NCBI RefSeq assembly: GCF_002933855.1
Contig: NZ_BFAQ01000031.1
Coordinates: forward strand, 62,001-126,000
DNA: 64,000 nucleotides
Origin: Vibrio penaeicida
GTDB taxonomy: Bacteria; Pseudomonadota; Gammaproteobacteria; Enterobacterales; Vibrionaceae
Reading direction: 5' to 3'
The notes under the pieces were generated by a model, which had not been told where the DNA came from, ran no database searches, and saw only the letters and a program-made list of their open reading frames with translations. The translations under genes were made by a program, and so were the position numbers. Of the stretch, positions 24,519-32,852 are shown piece after piece (position 1 is the first letter of the stretch; each line of letters begins with the position of its first letter).

Positions 24519-24604
24519 CAGGAAGGTGCAAATGATTGAATGCTCTCATGGTATGAATGCTGATTCTAAATTCTGCACGTTGCAATTTTTAATTTACAGG
24601 TATA

Positions 24605-24618
24605 TAACTAGATAGTTA
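24605..24618. promoter_or_regulatory. TetR-regulon operator 1 (TAACTA GA TAGTTA)
   Basis: A perfect inverted repeat 34 bp upstream of the SDR start at 24653. It is one of ten copies of the motif in this cluster. Confidence 0.85.
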
Positions 24619-24652
24619 CAAATATTCATTTATCTAAGCAAAGGAGTGCGAT

Positions 24653-25405
24653 ATGAAAAATGTGGTGATTACCGGGGCTTGCTCAGGCATGGGGCTTAGT
24701 GCGACTAAGTTATTTCTTGAGCGAGGTTGGGGAGTCGTTATGGCCGACCTAAGTGAAGAGGCAGGGGCTGAACACGTTAAGCAGTTCAAAGCAGCAGGGC
24801 ATGGAAATGTATGGTTTTACTGCTGCAATATTGGTAAACGTGAAGACGTAGAGAAGTTGGCTCTTTTCACGTTCGAAAACGCCAAACATGTGGATTGTGT
24901 CATCAACAACGCCGGCATTTGGCGGGGGGGAGAGCTACACGATACCTCTGAAGAAGATTGGGATGCCATTTTTGATGTTGATGTGAAATCTGTATTTCTT
25001 ACCACTCGAAGCTTTGTTCCTAAGATGATCGAAAATGGTGGAGGCACCATAGTAAACACAGCTTCTGTGTCTGGGCTTTACGGTGACTACAGCATGGCGG
25101 CTTACAATGCTGCCAAAGGTTCTGTCGTTAACTTAACCCGAGCGATGGCGCTAGATTATGGAAAGTATAATATCCGAGTAAACAGTGTTTGCCCGTCGGC
25201 ATGCGCGACTCCAATGTTTTTAGCCAATCCAGAAGATGTGGTCGATCTCTTCAACAAAAAGAATCCCCTTGGTCGAATCTGTACCCCCGACGAAGTCGCA
25301 GAAGCCATGTATTTCTTGGCGACAGAAGCATCTCGTTCATGCAACGGTGTCAATCTACCGATTTCTGGTGGAATGGATGGGCACACAGGGCAACCTGTAC
25401 AGTAG
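24653..25405 (+). CDS. Short-chain dehydrogenase/reductase of the TetR regulon
   Basis: 250 residues of classical SDR. The Rossmann motif TGACSGMGLS is at 7-16, NNAG at about 88-91, the catalytic Ser near 140 and Y-x-x-x-K as YNAAK near 152-156, and the C-terminal GG(M)DG ending is typical. The NAD(P)-dependent enzyme oxidises or reduces an alcohol/ketone in the cytoplasm. GGAG lies 8 nt upstream of the ATG and a TetR-type operator precedes it, so it belongs to the regulon although it stands alone on the plus strand. It converges on the MDR dehydrogenase operon. Confidence 0.93.
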   Translation: MKNVVITGACSGMGLSATKLFLERGWGVVMADLSEEAGAEHVKQFKAAGHGNVWFYCCNIGKREDVEKLALFTFENAKHVDCVINNAGIWRGGELHDTSEEDWDAIFDVDVKSVFLTTRSFVPKMIENGGGTIVNTASVSGLYGDYSMAAYNAAKGSVVNLTRAMALDYGKYNIRVNSVCPSACATPMFLANPEDVVDLFNKKNPLGRICTPDEVAEAMYFLATEASRSCNGVNLPISGGMDGHTGQPVQ

Positions 25406-25450
25406 TCTCTGTTCACTCTATATCTCTGTTCACACTATTGTGCCGAGCAG

Positions 25451-25525
25451 TATTATTGCTGGCGATTATATTGTTGATGGTTATATTGCTGGTGATTATA
25501 TAGTTGATGGTTGTATTGCTAATGG
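25451..25525. repeat. 30-bp tandem repeat, 2.5 copies
   Basis: Units at 25451-25480, 25481-25510 and a half copy to 25525, core ATTGCTGGTGATTATAT followed by TTGATGG. They lie between the SDR stop and the shared hairpin. In one frame they encode a repeated GDYIVDGYIA, but no start site supports a gene. Confidence 0.85.
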
Positions 25526-25535
25526 TTATTGCCTG

Positions 25536-25555
25536 CTCCCCACGCTAGTGGGGAG
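25536..25555. terminator. Hairpin between SDR and MDR-dehydrogenase genes
   Basis: A perfect 8-bp stem CTCCCCAC/GTGGGGAG with a GCTA loop, 5 bp from the stop of the minus-strand operon. There is no T-tract on either side, so termination may depend on other factors. Confidence 0.55.
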
Positions 25556-25559
25556 GAGC

Positions 25560-26546
25560 TTACCAGATTAGAATGTTGAAAGGTTTGGTCAGTTTATGGT
25601 TGATTAGGTCACTGTATACCGCCTGCGGATCGGTCAAAACCAACTCCTCAGTGAGAGTATCAAGCGGAATTCCTCCGTCTAAAGACAACCACTTTAATGC
25701 TCTTTCAAAACCACCAAAGGTGCTGTAGGGATTATTGTTATAGCCTTCATAGAGTTCTTCCCAAACAAATCCTTTTGAACGAAGTGGTACTTCCCACTCC
25801 CAACCTGAACGCAAGTTTACGTAGTTGAAAAACACTTCGCTTAGAATAGATTGCGCCAGAATATCGGTATTTGGTTTCCACGGAACACCAACCAATACGA
25901 CTTCGCCGCCTTTACGTACTATGCGGCAAGCATCGAGTACCGCAGCTTCGTGCCCCGAACAATCTATCACCAAAGCAATATTTTTAGCGTAGCTAGGGTC
26001 GTCTAATGGGAAGTTTTGCTGCGCATTTAGCCCACTTTCGGTCGCTTCCATTCTGCGTTGCTCATTGGGTTCGATTACCAGTACATCGTAGCCCGCAAGT
26101 TTGCATTGATGAGCGGCGAGATACCCCACAGGGCCAGCACCAGATACAATGACTTTGTCTCCTACTTTGGCTTTTGTGGTCATCAGAGTGGTCATGGAAA
26201 CCCCCATCAACCTCGCAATGACGGCTTTGCTTGCCACCATATCTTCAGGAATGGGAACCACATATTTTTCATCAAACTGCTGTGATGAACGATGCCCTCC
26301 CATGCATAAAAGCAGTTGTCCAAGTTTGATATTTTGGACTTTATCCCCCATTTCGTCAGCTCGAAATACCGCGGCATATCCGGGTTTAATAGGGTAATCA
26401 CCTTGCGTAAACCATGCCGATTCCGTTCCAGGGCTAATCAGCGAGCAAACGGTTTTTCCTCGTATTTCTGTCTCCTTTATCGGGTCGAGTTCAAACGTTT
26501 CAAAATGGGCGGTTTTTGACCCCGTAAACACAATTTCCTTATTCAT
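25560..26546 (-). CDS. MDR-family dehydrogenase (zinc-type alcohol dehydrogenase relative)
   Basis: 328 residues. The Rossmann motif GAGPVGYLAA is in the middle, and the N-terminal GroES-like domain includes SPGTESAW and PGYAAVF. The usual structural-zinc loop with four Cys is absent, and the catalytic-zinc Cys is not evident either. Proteins of this form occur in carbohydrate clusters, where they probably oxidise a secondary alcohol on a ring or polyol with NAD(P). It is the last gene of the operon VOC, binding protein, two permeases, ATPase, dehydrogenase, with an ATGA overlap with the ATPase stop, so it probably acts on the imported compound. Confidence 0.82.
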   Translation of the reverse strand: MNKEIVFTGSKTAHFETFELDPIKETEIRGKTVCSLISPGTESAWFTQGDYPIKPGYAAVFRADEMGDKVQNIKLGQLLLCMGGHRSSQQFDEKYVVPIPEDMVASKAVIARLMGVSMTTLMTTKAKVGDKVIVSGAGPVGYLAAHQCKLAGYDVLVIEPNEQRRMEATESGLNAQQNFPLDDPSYAKNIALVIDCSGHEAAVLDACRIVRKGGEVVLVGVPWKPNTDILAQSILSEVFFNYVNLRSGWEWEVPLRSKGFVWEELYEGYNNNPYSTFGGFERALKWLSLDGGIPLDTLTEELVLTDPQAVYSDLINHKLTKPFNILIW

Positions 26547-27670
26547 GCTGCACTCCGTTTTTCGGAAGATGAGTGACCATTTGGCAATAGATTTTCTTTC
26601 GTTCTGCTATCGAAAATACTGGCTTGTGACATATCAAAACCGACGTGCAACGTCTGCCCTTCCGAAAACGAAGTGGTGCTGGAAACTAATGCACACATTT
26701 TTGTCTCTCCGACAGAGAGATTAATGAGCTTTTCTTGCCCTAGATATTCTATGAGCGTCACCGTTGCTTCCAAACTTGGTGTATCGGACAAGGCGTGATG
26801 TGAGAGAAGAAGGTGATCAGGCCGTACACCCAGAACAATCCGGCTATCCGATGGTTTTTTAGCTAGTTTGAGCCCTTCTATCGTGAAAGTCACACCGTTG
26901 AACTTGATTTCAGCACCGGAGCTATTTCGTTCCATGGTAGCGTTCAAAAGGTTCATTTCTGGGCTGCCAATAAAGGTTGCAACGAAAGTATTGGCAGGGT
27001 GACGATAAATGGATTCAGGTGAACCGATCTGTTCTATCAACCCGTCTCTCATGACCACGATTTTATCGGCTAATGTCATCGCTTCTATTTGATCGTGTGT
27101 GACATACACAACGGTCGATTTTAACGTTTGATGCAACTTAGCAATTTCGAAACGCACCTTGCTCCGTAGCTTGGCGTCGAGATTTGACAGCGGTTCATCG
27201 AACAAGAATACATTAGGGGTTCTTACCATAGCCCTGCCCATTGCAACTCTTTGCCTCTGTCCGCCAGACAATTGGCTGGGTTTTCTGTCTAGCAGCGCTT
27301 CTAAACCAAGCATTGAGGAGACATTGGTAATGCGTTCATTGACCTCGGCTTGAACCAGTTTCTGGGGTTTCAGCGCGAACGCCATGTTTTCACGCACCGT
27401 CATATGTGGGTATAGCGCGTAGTTTTGAAACACCATGGAGATACCACGATCCTTTGGAGGCACATCATTTACTATCGTATCGCCAATGCACAGATCGCCA
27501 GAAGTCACATCTTCTAATCCTGCAATCATCCTTAGAGTGGTGGTTTTCCCACAACCAGATGGACCCAAGAGAACCACAAACTCACCGGGCTCAATTTTCA
27601 AATCGATACCATGGACAATTTCCGTGTCGCCATAGCTCTTTGTAATGTTCGTTAATGTCACTGATGTCAT
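26543..27670 (-). CDS. ABC transporter ATPase, MalK/UgpC type (CUT1)
   Basis: 375 residues with Walker A GPSGCGKTT, signature LSGGQRQRVA, Walker B VFLFDEP and a C-terminal TOBE-type regulatory region. This is the layout of ATPases that energise CUT1 sugar, polyol or glycerol-phosphate importers, working as a homodimer on the cytoplasmic side. It overlaps the MDR dehydrogenase start and lies 16 nt after the second permease, so it is the dedicated ATPase of this importer. The substrate is unknown. Confidence 0.95.
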   Translation of the reverse strand: MTSVTLTNITKSYGDTEIVHGIDLKIEPGEFVVLLGPSGCGKTTTLRMIAGLEDVTSGDLCIGDTIVNDVPPKDRGISMVFQNYALYPHMTVRENMAFALKPQKLVQAEVNERITNVSSMLGLEALLDRKPSQLSGGQRQRVAMGRAMVRTPNVFLFDEPLSNLDAKLRSKVRFEIAKLHQTLKSTVVYVTHDQIEAMTLADKIVVMRDGLIEQIGSPESIYRHPANTFVATFIGSPEMNLLNATMERNSSGAEIKFNGVTFTIEGLKLAKKPSDSRIVLGVRPDHLLLSHHALSDTPSLEATVTLIEYLGQEKLINLSVGETKMCALVSSTTSFSEGQTLHVGFDMSQASIFDSRTKENLLPNGHSSSEKRSAA

Positions 27671-27686
27671 GAAAACTTCCTTTTTC

Positions 27687-28499
27687 TTAACCTTTAACTG
27701 AACCCATGGTGAGCCCTTTAACTAGCCAGCGTTGGCATGTCAGAACAAAGATCACCCCCGGAATTAAAATGATGAATGAGCCAGCCATAATTCGGCCCCA
27801 TTGCACCGCGTCGCTCGACCAGAAAGACATCACAGCAACGGTAACGGTTTGAGCGTTGGAACCCGTGAGCATTAACGCAAACAAGAACTCGTTCCACGAG
27901 AAGATAAAGCAAAAGACGGCAGAAACCGCCAAACCCGGCGCCGTAAGTGGCAGCGTGACTCTGAAAAACACCGATAACAGCCCGTGACCATCGACTTGAG
28001 CAGCCTCTTCTAACGCCATTGGGATCTCATCGAAGAAACCTTTCATTAGCCAAACTGTCAGTGGAATGTTAAAGGTGGAGTACACAATGATCAGCGCCAA
28101 AGGCGAATCCAGCAGGTTAACCGACTTAAAAATGATGTAGTAAGGCACAACAACGGCAATTGGAGGAAACATTCTCAAAGACAAAATCCAGAACGCTATA
28201 TCGCCAACCCATTTACCCTGAATTCGAGAAAGTGCGTACGCAGCAGACGAGCCTACAATTAAACTGAATGCGGTGGATCCGAGTGCGACAATCAAGCTGT
28301 TGAGGATCTGGAGGTGGAAGGGCCTCATCGTGAATAGGTCGTAGTAGTGCTGTAGCGTAGGCTCGAAAAGAAACGCGGGGGGTTGTGAAAACATATACGC
28401 GGCAGGCTTAAGGGACGACATCAAGATCAAATAGATTGGTGTCATGAACAAAAGCAATGCGATAGCGACGGAGAAATAAGTGAGTATTTTTTGTTTCAT
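27687..28499 (-). CDS. ABC importer permease, MalG type
   Basis: 270 residues from the ATG at 28499 (MKQKIL; GAAG upstream); a longer frame to 28622 overlaps the other permease and was rejected. About six membrane helices are visible, and the EAA loop that docks on the ATPase reads EEAAQVDGHGLLSVFFRVTLP. It forms the second half of the membrane channel with the upstream MalF-type permease, 11 nt away. It is part of the CUT1 operon under operator 2. Confidence 0.93.
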   Translation of the reverse strand: MKQKILTYFSVAIALLLFMTPIYLILMSSLKPAAYMFSQPPAFLFEPTLQHYYDLFTMRPFHLQILNSLIVALGSTAFSLIVGSSAAYALSRIQGKWVGDIAFWILSLRMFPPIAVVVPYYIIFKSVNLLDSPLALIIVYSTFNIPLTVWLMKGFFDEIPMALEEAAQVDGHGLLSVFFRVTLPLTAPGLAVSAVFCFIFSWNEFLFALMLTGSNAQTVTVAVMSFWSSDAVQWGRIMAGSFIILIPGVIFVLTCQRWLVKGLTMGSVKG

Positions 28500-28510
28500 G
28501 TCTTCGATCC

Positions 28511-29401
28511 CTAATGATTTTCTTGCTGGCTCTTCTGCAAAGAGCGGAAGAAGAAAGTGATGAGTACAACGATAATGATCAGCGAGACAAATGAGGCAGC
28601 AGCACCGACCCCCATTCGCCAAAAGGTAAAGCTTTGGCGATATATGAACAGCGACAAGACCTCTGTTGAGTCACCCGGCCCTCCTTTAGTAAGAACAAAA
28701 ATGATGTCGTAAATTTTGAAGGCATCAATGGCGCGTAAAAACAGTAAGCTCACCAGAACCGGCTTCAAATGGGGGAGCGTGATGTGGCGGAAAATGTCCC
28801 AGTTTGAATTGCCATCAATCTTGGCTGCTTCCAATGGCTCGGTTGGCATACTTTGAATTGAAGCCGCTATACCCATCATAAAGAAAGGCGTCCACTGCCA
28901 AATATCCGCTATTGCAATGGCCGTCAGAGCCCAATTGGTGCTGGTGATCCAACCGACGGAATCAATGCCAACTAAGCCCAAAAAGTAGTTGAGATAGCCA
29001 AGCTCAGGGAAATAAAGAAATAGCCACACTAAACCGACAATCACTGGCGCTATCATCATCGGAATCAGCAAAAGTGTTCTTACAATCGCCATTCCCGGAA
29101 TAGGGCGAGTAACCAGATACGCGAGTCCAAGCCCTAATATTAATTGAACAGATAGGGTTGCCCCCATCAGCTTGAATGTGGTCACCAACGAATGGAAGAA
29201 GGGCGACGATGTCAGAATTTCTTGGTAGTTGGATACCCCAACGAACACTCTTGGAATAAAAGGCTTGGCAAGATCGTAACTTCGAAAACTCAACCAAAGC
29301 GCATAGAGCATCGGGTAAATGGTTACCGAAAACAGGACAACAATCGCTGGTAGCAAGAAGGTCGTCGCAAGAGATCGGTTCCGTTGTTTGATAAAACTCA
29401 T
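28511..29401 (-). CDS. ABC importer permease, MalF/UgpA type
   Basis: 296 residues with six or so transmembrane helices, the first near 14-34, and the EAA loop LEAAKIDGNSNWDIFRHITLP. It lacks the long extra periplasmic domain of MalF, as do UgpA-like permeases. It is separated from the binding-protein gene by 90 bp carrying two hairpins and is followed directly by the MalG-type permease. Role: channel subunit of the CUT1 importer in the inner membrane. Confidence 0.93.
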   Translation of the reverse strand: MSFIKQRNRSLATTFLLPAIVVLFSVTIYPMLYALWLSFRSYDLAKPFIPRVFVGVSNYQEILTSSPFFHSLVTTFKLMGATLSVQLILGLGLAYLVTRPIPGMAIVRTLLLIPMMIAPVIVGLVWLFLYFPELGYLNYFLGLVGIDSVGWITSTNWALTAIAIADIWQWTPFFMMGIAASIQSMPTEPLEAAKIDGNSNWDIFRHITLPHLKPVLVSLLFLRAIDAFKIYDIIFVLTKGGPGDSTEVLSLFIYRQSFTFWRMGVGAAASFVSLIIIVVLITFFFRSLQKSQQENH

Positions 29402-29431
29402 AAACTACATCCGTGTCAGCACGTGCAAGTA

Positions 29432-29453
29432 TGACTGGGCACTTGCCCAGTCA
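29432..29453. other. Hairpin 2 in the binding-protein/permease gap
   Basis: A 10-bp perfect palindrome, TGACTGGGCA and TGCCCAGTCA around 2 nt. Together with the next hairpin upstream in the mRNA it probably protects the 3' end of the binding-protein message or lowers read-through into the permeases. Confidence 0.7.
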
Positions 29454-29460
29454 AGGTTAC

Positions 29461-29479
29461 GTTTACTTGGTCAGTAAAC
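29461..29479. other. Hairpin 1 in the binding-protein/permease gap
   Basis: GTTTACT and AGTAAAC around a 5-nt loop, 13 nt after the binding-protein stop on the minus strand. Confidence 0.6.
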
Positions 29480-29491
29480 CTTAAAGAAGGG

Positions 29492-30898
29492 CTACTGAAG
29501 CGCTTCGACAGGTACATCGTTTATCCAACGTAAGCGCATGTCTGTGGAGAAGATTTTTAAGCGAGAATTAATTTGCGTACAGGCTTTCTCTAACGCTTCT
29601 TTTGCCGTTGCCGTTTCACCCGCCACAAATTTGTTTAGCTCAATACCAAATGACTCTTCAACATCGGCATAGAATGGATGGAAAATACGACGTTTTGCAT
29701 GACTTTGTGTTTCCAGTAAGACTTTGTAGTACGGATATTTTTTCTGCAATTCAGGGTTGGAAAGAATCGATTTGTGGAATTGACTTACGCCTGAACCTTC
29801 ATTTGCAAAACGGCTCATCAGATCGCGGCTTGTGCTCCATTTTATGAACTCCCAGGCCGCATCTTTTTGCTTGGTATTGGATTTGCTGTTAATAGCAAAC
29901 GAAAGTGCGCCAGTATACGTCGGCTGAGGCTCTCCGCCACCGGTTGGGCTTGGTGCATATCCGGCTTCACCAATCGTGGGAAGAACGGCCTCTTCAGGGT
30001 TGGTTAGACGCACTGTTCGTACCGACCAATAGCCAGAAGTCGCGGTTTCACCACGTTCCATATATCCCGTGCGGATATCCCACATTAATCCGAGATAATC
30101 AGGTGGGTTGAACTTCACCAATTCCTTCATAACATTTGCTGCTTTTACGTGGGCTTCTCCCGTCATGGCGCATAAGCCTGTTTCTGGGTCCCAGTAATCA
30201 CCACCAAAGCTCCTCATTATTGGGAAGTAATCGTGTGTAATTGCCCCTGCTACTCGGCTATAGGCTTGAGCGTTACCGTAGAAGTCCTTGGTTAACGTTT
30301 TACCTGCTAACGTGTCGCCTTTCTTACGAGTAAAGAATTCGGCGATATCGATGTATTGTTCCCACGTTTTGGCAGGCGCTAACTCGTAACCGTATTTCGC
30401 TTTAAATGCCGCTTTCTCTGCTGGATTTTCATACAAATCTTTTCGATAGTTTATCGACCAGATCATGCCAGATGCAGGGAAGGCAAGGAGCTTACCCTGC
30501 CAAGAGTTTTCTTGGAGTTGGATGGGGATAATGTCATCAAGATGAATGTCATTGGCATCACGTTTTACGCGAGAGGTAAGATCTTCCAGTGCTCCAGACT
30601 CACCCAAAACACCTACCCATGGGCTATCAATCCATAGCAATTGATACGTTGGGCTATTGGCACTCGATTCAATAATTATCTTATCGATAAGGCCAGGGTA
30701 AGGAAATTGATCGATTTGAACATCGATCCCTGTTTTTTCTTTAAACTCCCCGATTATCGGAGCGACGCGAGTTACAGACGTATCGCCGATGGCGAGCATT
30801 TTTAGTTTGGTTCCAGCGAAAGGCTTGTCCGCAGCTTGTCCGGGTAAAGCCAGTATTGCAGACAAACTGATCAAGCAAGCCGATATCATCCTTTTCAT
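29492..30898 (-). CDS. ABC importer solute-binding protein, family 1 (CUT1)
   Basis: 468 residues with a Sec signal peptide (MKRM, hydrophobic core, GQAAD near 20-23). The mature part is a large extracellular solute-binding family 1 protein, like those for sugars, oligosaccharides or glycerol-phosphate diesters, with GVSQFHKSIL and an FIKWSTS segment typical of the second lobe. It delivers the substrate to the permease pair downstream. Its large size favours a bulky or conjugated substrate over a simple pentose; this is inference. It is in the operon started by the VOC gene under operator 2. Confidence 0.92.
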   Translation of the reverse strand: MKRMISACLISLSAILALPGQAADKPFAGTKLKMLAIGDTSVTRVAPIIGEFKEKTGIDVQIDQFPYPGLIDKIIIESSANSPTYQLLWIDSPWVGVLGESGALEDLTSRVKRDANDIHLDDIIPIQLQENSWQGKLLAFPASGMIWSINYRKDLYENPAEKAAFKAKYGYELAPAKTWEQYIDIAEFFTRKKGDTLAGKTLTKDFYGNAQAYSRVAGAITHDYFPIMRSFGGDYWDPETGLCAMTGEAHVKAANVMKELVKFNPPDYLGLMWDIRTGYMERGETATSGYWSVRTVRLTNPEEAVLPTIGEAGYAPSPTGGGEPQPTYTGALSFAINSKSNTKQKDAAWEFIKWSTSRDLMSRFANEGSGVSQFHKSILSNPELQKKYPYYKVLLETQSHAKRRIFHPFYADVEESFGIELNKFVAGETATAKEALEKACTQINSRLKIFSTDMRLRWINDVPVEALQ

Positions 30899-30943
30899 GG
30901 CTATTTTTCCTTGTCATGTTCTAACAAATTCAGTCGGTTAAGA

Positions 30944-31459
30944 CTAAACACTTGGTTTAGGAGACCACATCTTTGGACCTCCTTCTTTTTCGTATCCCAT
31001 TGCGCCCTCGGTACTAACGATTTCCATGTACAATCCCCAAGGTGTGCGGAAATAAAGCCAGTTCAATCCCTCCATTGGACCTGCATCGATAAGCGTTGGA
31101 CCTTCGAGTAAATCGACTCCCATTGTCTTCAATCGCTCAGCACTTTCGTACACGTTGTCGACTTCCAGAGCGATATGAAAACCGCCAATTTCACTGTTCA
31201 TTTTTTGAGGGGTGGCGTCTTCACCGCTGTATTCAAAAATTTCTAATGCGCCCCCAATACCACATTGCAGAACTCGCATATCTTTGATTCTTCGGCCTGC
31301 ATTTACCCCTAGCCTTTTTTTCATGAACTCATCGTCTACATCTACGTAGCCCACATTCATGATGGTTTCAGCACCAAACACATCGGTAAAAAACTGGACT
31401 GCTTGTTCTATGTCTGGAACGGTGAAGCCAATGTGGTTTATTCCGTGTACTTTGATCAT
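30944..31459 (-). CDS. VOC-family (glyoxalase/dioxygenase fold) protein
   Basis: 171 residues with paired beta-alpha-beta-beta-beta modules. The metal-ligand positions are visible as NHIGFTVPDI (His near 6), GFHIALEVD (His near 84) and the final LYMEIVS (Glu near 147). Members isomerise, dioxygenate or lyse substrates at a divalent metal. It is the first gene of the CUT1 operon, with a TetR operator 17 bp upstream, so it probably modifies the imported compound or an early intermediate. Neither glyoxalase I nor epimerase can be claimed. Confidence 0.85.
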   Translation of the reverse strand: MIKVHGINHIGFTVPDIEQAVQFFTDVFGAETIMNVGYVDVDDEFMKKRLGVNAGRRIKDMRVLQCGIGGALEIFEYSGEDATPQKMNSEIGGFHIALEVDNVYESAERLKTMGVDLLEGPTLIDAGPMEGLNWLYFRTPWGLYMEIVSTEGAMGYEKEGGPKMWSPKPSV

Positions 31460-31476
31460 GTATGCGTCCTTATAAG

Positions 31477-31490
31477 TAACTAGTTAGTTA
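31477..31490. promoter_or_regulatory. TetR-regulon operator 2 (TAACTA GT TAGTTA)
   Basis: A perfect inverted repeat 17 bp upstream of the VOC start codon, controlling the six-gene minus-strand operon down to 25560. Confidence 0.85.
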
Positions 31491-31534
31491 TTAATAGTAT
31501 AAAGAAACCCACTTATTGTGAATCTCGCTATTCG

Positions 31535-32557
31535 CTAATCTTTGGGCGTAGGGGCGTCTTCTCGAATCAAATGTTGCTTCTTGAGGGTTTCCCAAAACTC
31601 TGATGGAATCGTCTGATTAATCCACGTTAAGTTTTGTTTCAGTTGAGCCACATCTCGTGTGCCAGGAATAATAGAGGGAACACATGGGTGGGCGAGTACA
31701 AATTGCAAAGCAGCGGCTGGAAGGGAGACATTAAACTCTTGGCATACCACTTCTATTTGTGCGACTTTCTTTTTAATATTGGCAGGAGCTGGTGCGTAGT
31801 TGTACTTGGCTTTTTCGGTTGCTCCTGTCGCTAGGATGCCACTATTAAACCCTCCGCCGATGATGATTGAAGCGCCGCGTTCTTCACAAAGCGGTAGGAA
31901 TTCATCCAGCGCTTCTTGTTCAAGTAGGGTGTAACGACCTGCAAGCAAGAAGCTATCAAAATCCCTTTCTATCAACGCTTGATGACATACCTGCCACTCA
32001 TTTACACCCACCCCAATGGATTTGACCACCCCTTCATCGCGCAGTTGGCTCAGCGCCTTATAAGCGCCATCCATTGCTTCTCTGAACCGAGCGGGTTGAT
32101 CATCCTTACCATGCGTGAATGAATCAATATCGTGGATAAAAGCAACGTCGATTCGCTCCAGCCCTAATCGCTGAATCGAGTCTTCAATACTGCGCATGGT
32201 GCCATCGTAGCTGTAGTCGAAGTGCATTTCGAAGGGAAGGGCATTTACCCAAGGTGTAAAATCGATTTTTTCCCTAGCTTGAGGCGTTAAGATTCGACCG
32301 ACTTTGGTTGACAAAACAAATTCATTGCGAGGTTTCCATCTAAGGGCATGACCAACACGTACTTCGGACAAGCCATGGCCATACATTGGAGCCGTGTCAA
32401 AATAGCGAATACCAGCTTTCCATGACTCTTCAATCATGGCTTCAGATGTTGTTTCATCAATAGGTCGAAAGATATTTCCAATGGGGGCAGAGCCAAAACC
32501 CATTGCTGTAACATTGAGTCCACTTCGCTTAAACACATTGATTTGATTCGATTTCAT
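31535..32557 (-). CDS. Aldo/keto reductase, aldose-dehydrogenase type
   Basis: About 340 residues. The ATG at 32557 is chosen because GAGGG then lies 6 nt upstream; the ATG at 32563 is directly against it. The AKR barrel is clear: GFGSAPIGN, the Asp-Tyr part of the tetrad in YFDTAPMYGHGLSE, Lys in LSTKVGR and His in AFIHDID. It resembles the D-threo-aldose/L-fucose dehydrogenase and pyridoxal dehydrogenase branch, which oxidise C1 of sugars with NAD(P). It is a single gene with its own operator 86 bp upstream. Confidence 0.92.
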   Translation of the reverse strand: MKSNQINVFKRSGLNVTAMGFGSAPIGNIFRPIDETTSEAMIEESWKAGIRYFDTAPMYGHGLSEVRVGHALRWKPRNEFVLSTKVGRILTPQAREKIDFTPWVNALPFEMHFDYSYDGTMRSIEDSIQRLGLERIDVAFIHDIDSFTHGKDDQPARFREAMDGAYKALSQLRDEGVVKSIGVGVNEWQVCHQALIERDFDSFLLAGRYTLLEQEALDEFLPLCEERGASIIIGGGFNSGILATGATEKAKYNYAPAPANIKKKVAQIEVVCQEFNVSLPAAALQFVLAHPCVPSIIPGTRDVAQLKQNLTWINQTIPSEFWETLKKQHLIREDAPTPKD

Positions 32558-32643
32558 AACCATCCCTCAGTAATAGAAGTACTTTCTCTTGAAGCAACAG
32601 CTCCAAACAGCATGAGAATGAAAAAAGTAATGTTGCAATTATG

Positions 32644-32657
32644 TAAACAGTTAGTTA
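32644..32657. promoter_or_regulatory. TetR-regulon operator 3 (TAAACA GT TAGTTA)
   Basis: Upstream of the aldo/keto reductase. The right half is perfect and the left half is imperfect, the weakest match of the set. Confidence 0.6.
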
Positions 32658-32750
32658 CTTGATTTGCAAGTGTCAAATCTAAGAAAAGTGACGGAGAAGT
32701 TTTCTTGAGAAGTCGGTATATGATGTTATAGGCACATTAAGATAGGTAAT

Positions 32751-32790
32751 AGAAAGATAGAAAGATAGAAAGATAGAAAGATAGATAGAA
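32751..32790. repeat. Octamer microsatellite AGAAAGAT, about 4-5 copies
   Basis: Copies start at 32751, 32759, 32767 and 32775, followed by AGAT and a degenerate unit. The array lies about 94 bp upstream of operator 3, in the spacer between the AKR promoter and the tetR 3' end. Confidence 0.9.
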
Positions 32791-32808
32791 GAGCAGGAAG
32801 ACTTTACC

Positions 32809-32832
32809 GCGCTCGAATGGATAGACGAGCGC
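32809..32832 (-). terminator. Hairpin after tetR
   Basis: GCGCTCG (32809-32815) and CGAGCGC (32826-32832) with a 10-nt loop, 20 nt after the tetR stop. It has no strong T-tract. Confidence 0.5.
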
Positions 32833-32852
32833 AGAAAGCGATTGAGTCAAAC

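Larger units (their letters stand above)
32558..32852. other. 295-bp gap between AKR and tetR
   Basis: It holds the AKR promoter with operator 3, an 8-bp microsatellite at 32751-32790, and a GCGCTCG/CGAGCGC hairpin (32809-32832) that probably ends the tetR transcript. No gene is seen. Confidence 0.6.

Noticed and set aside
25189..25571. ORFs of 104 and 111 codons covering the end of the SDR and the 30-bp repeats
   Set aside because: They overlap the real SDR in other frames; the repeated GDYIVDGYIA comes from the DNA repeat.
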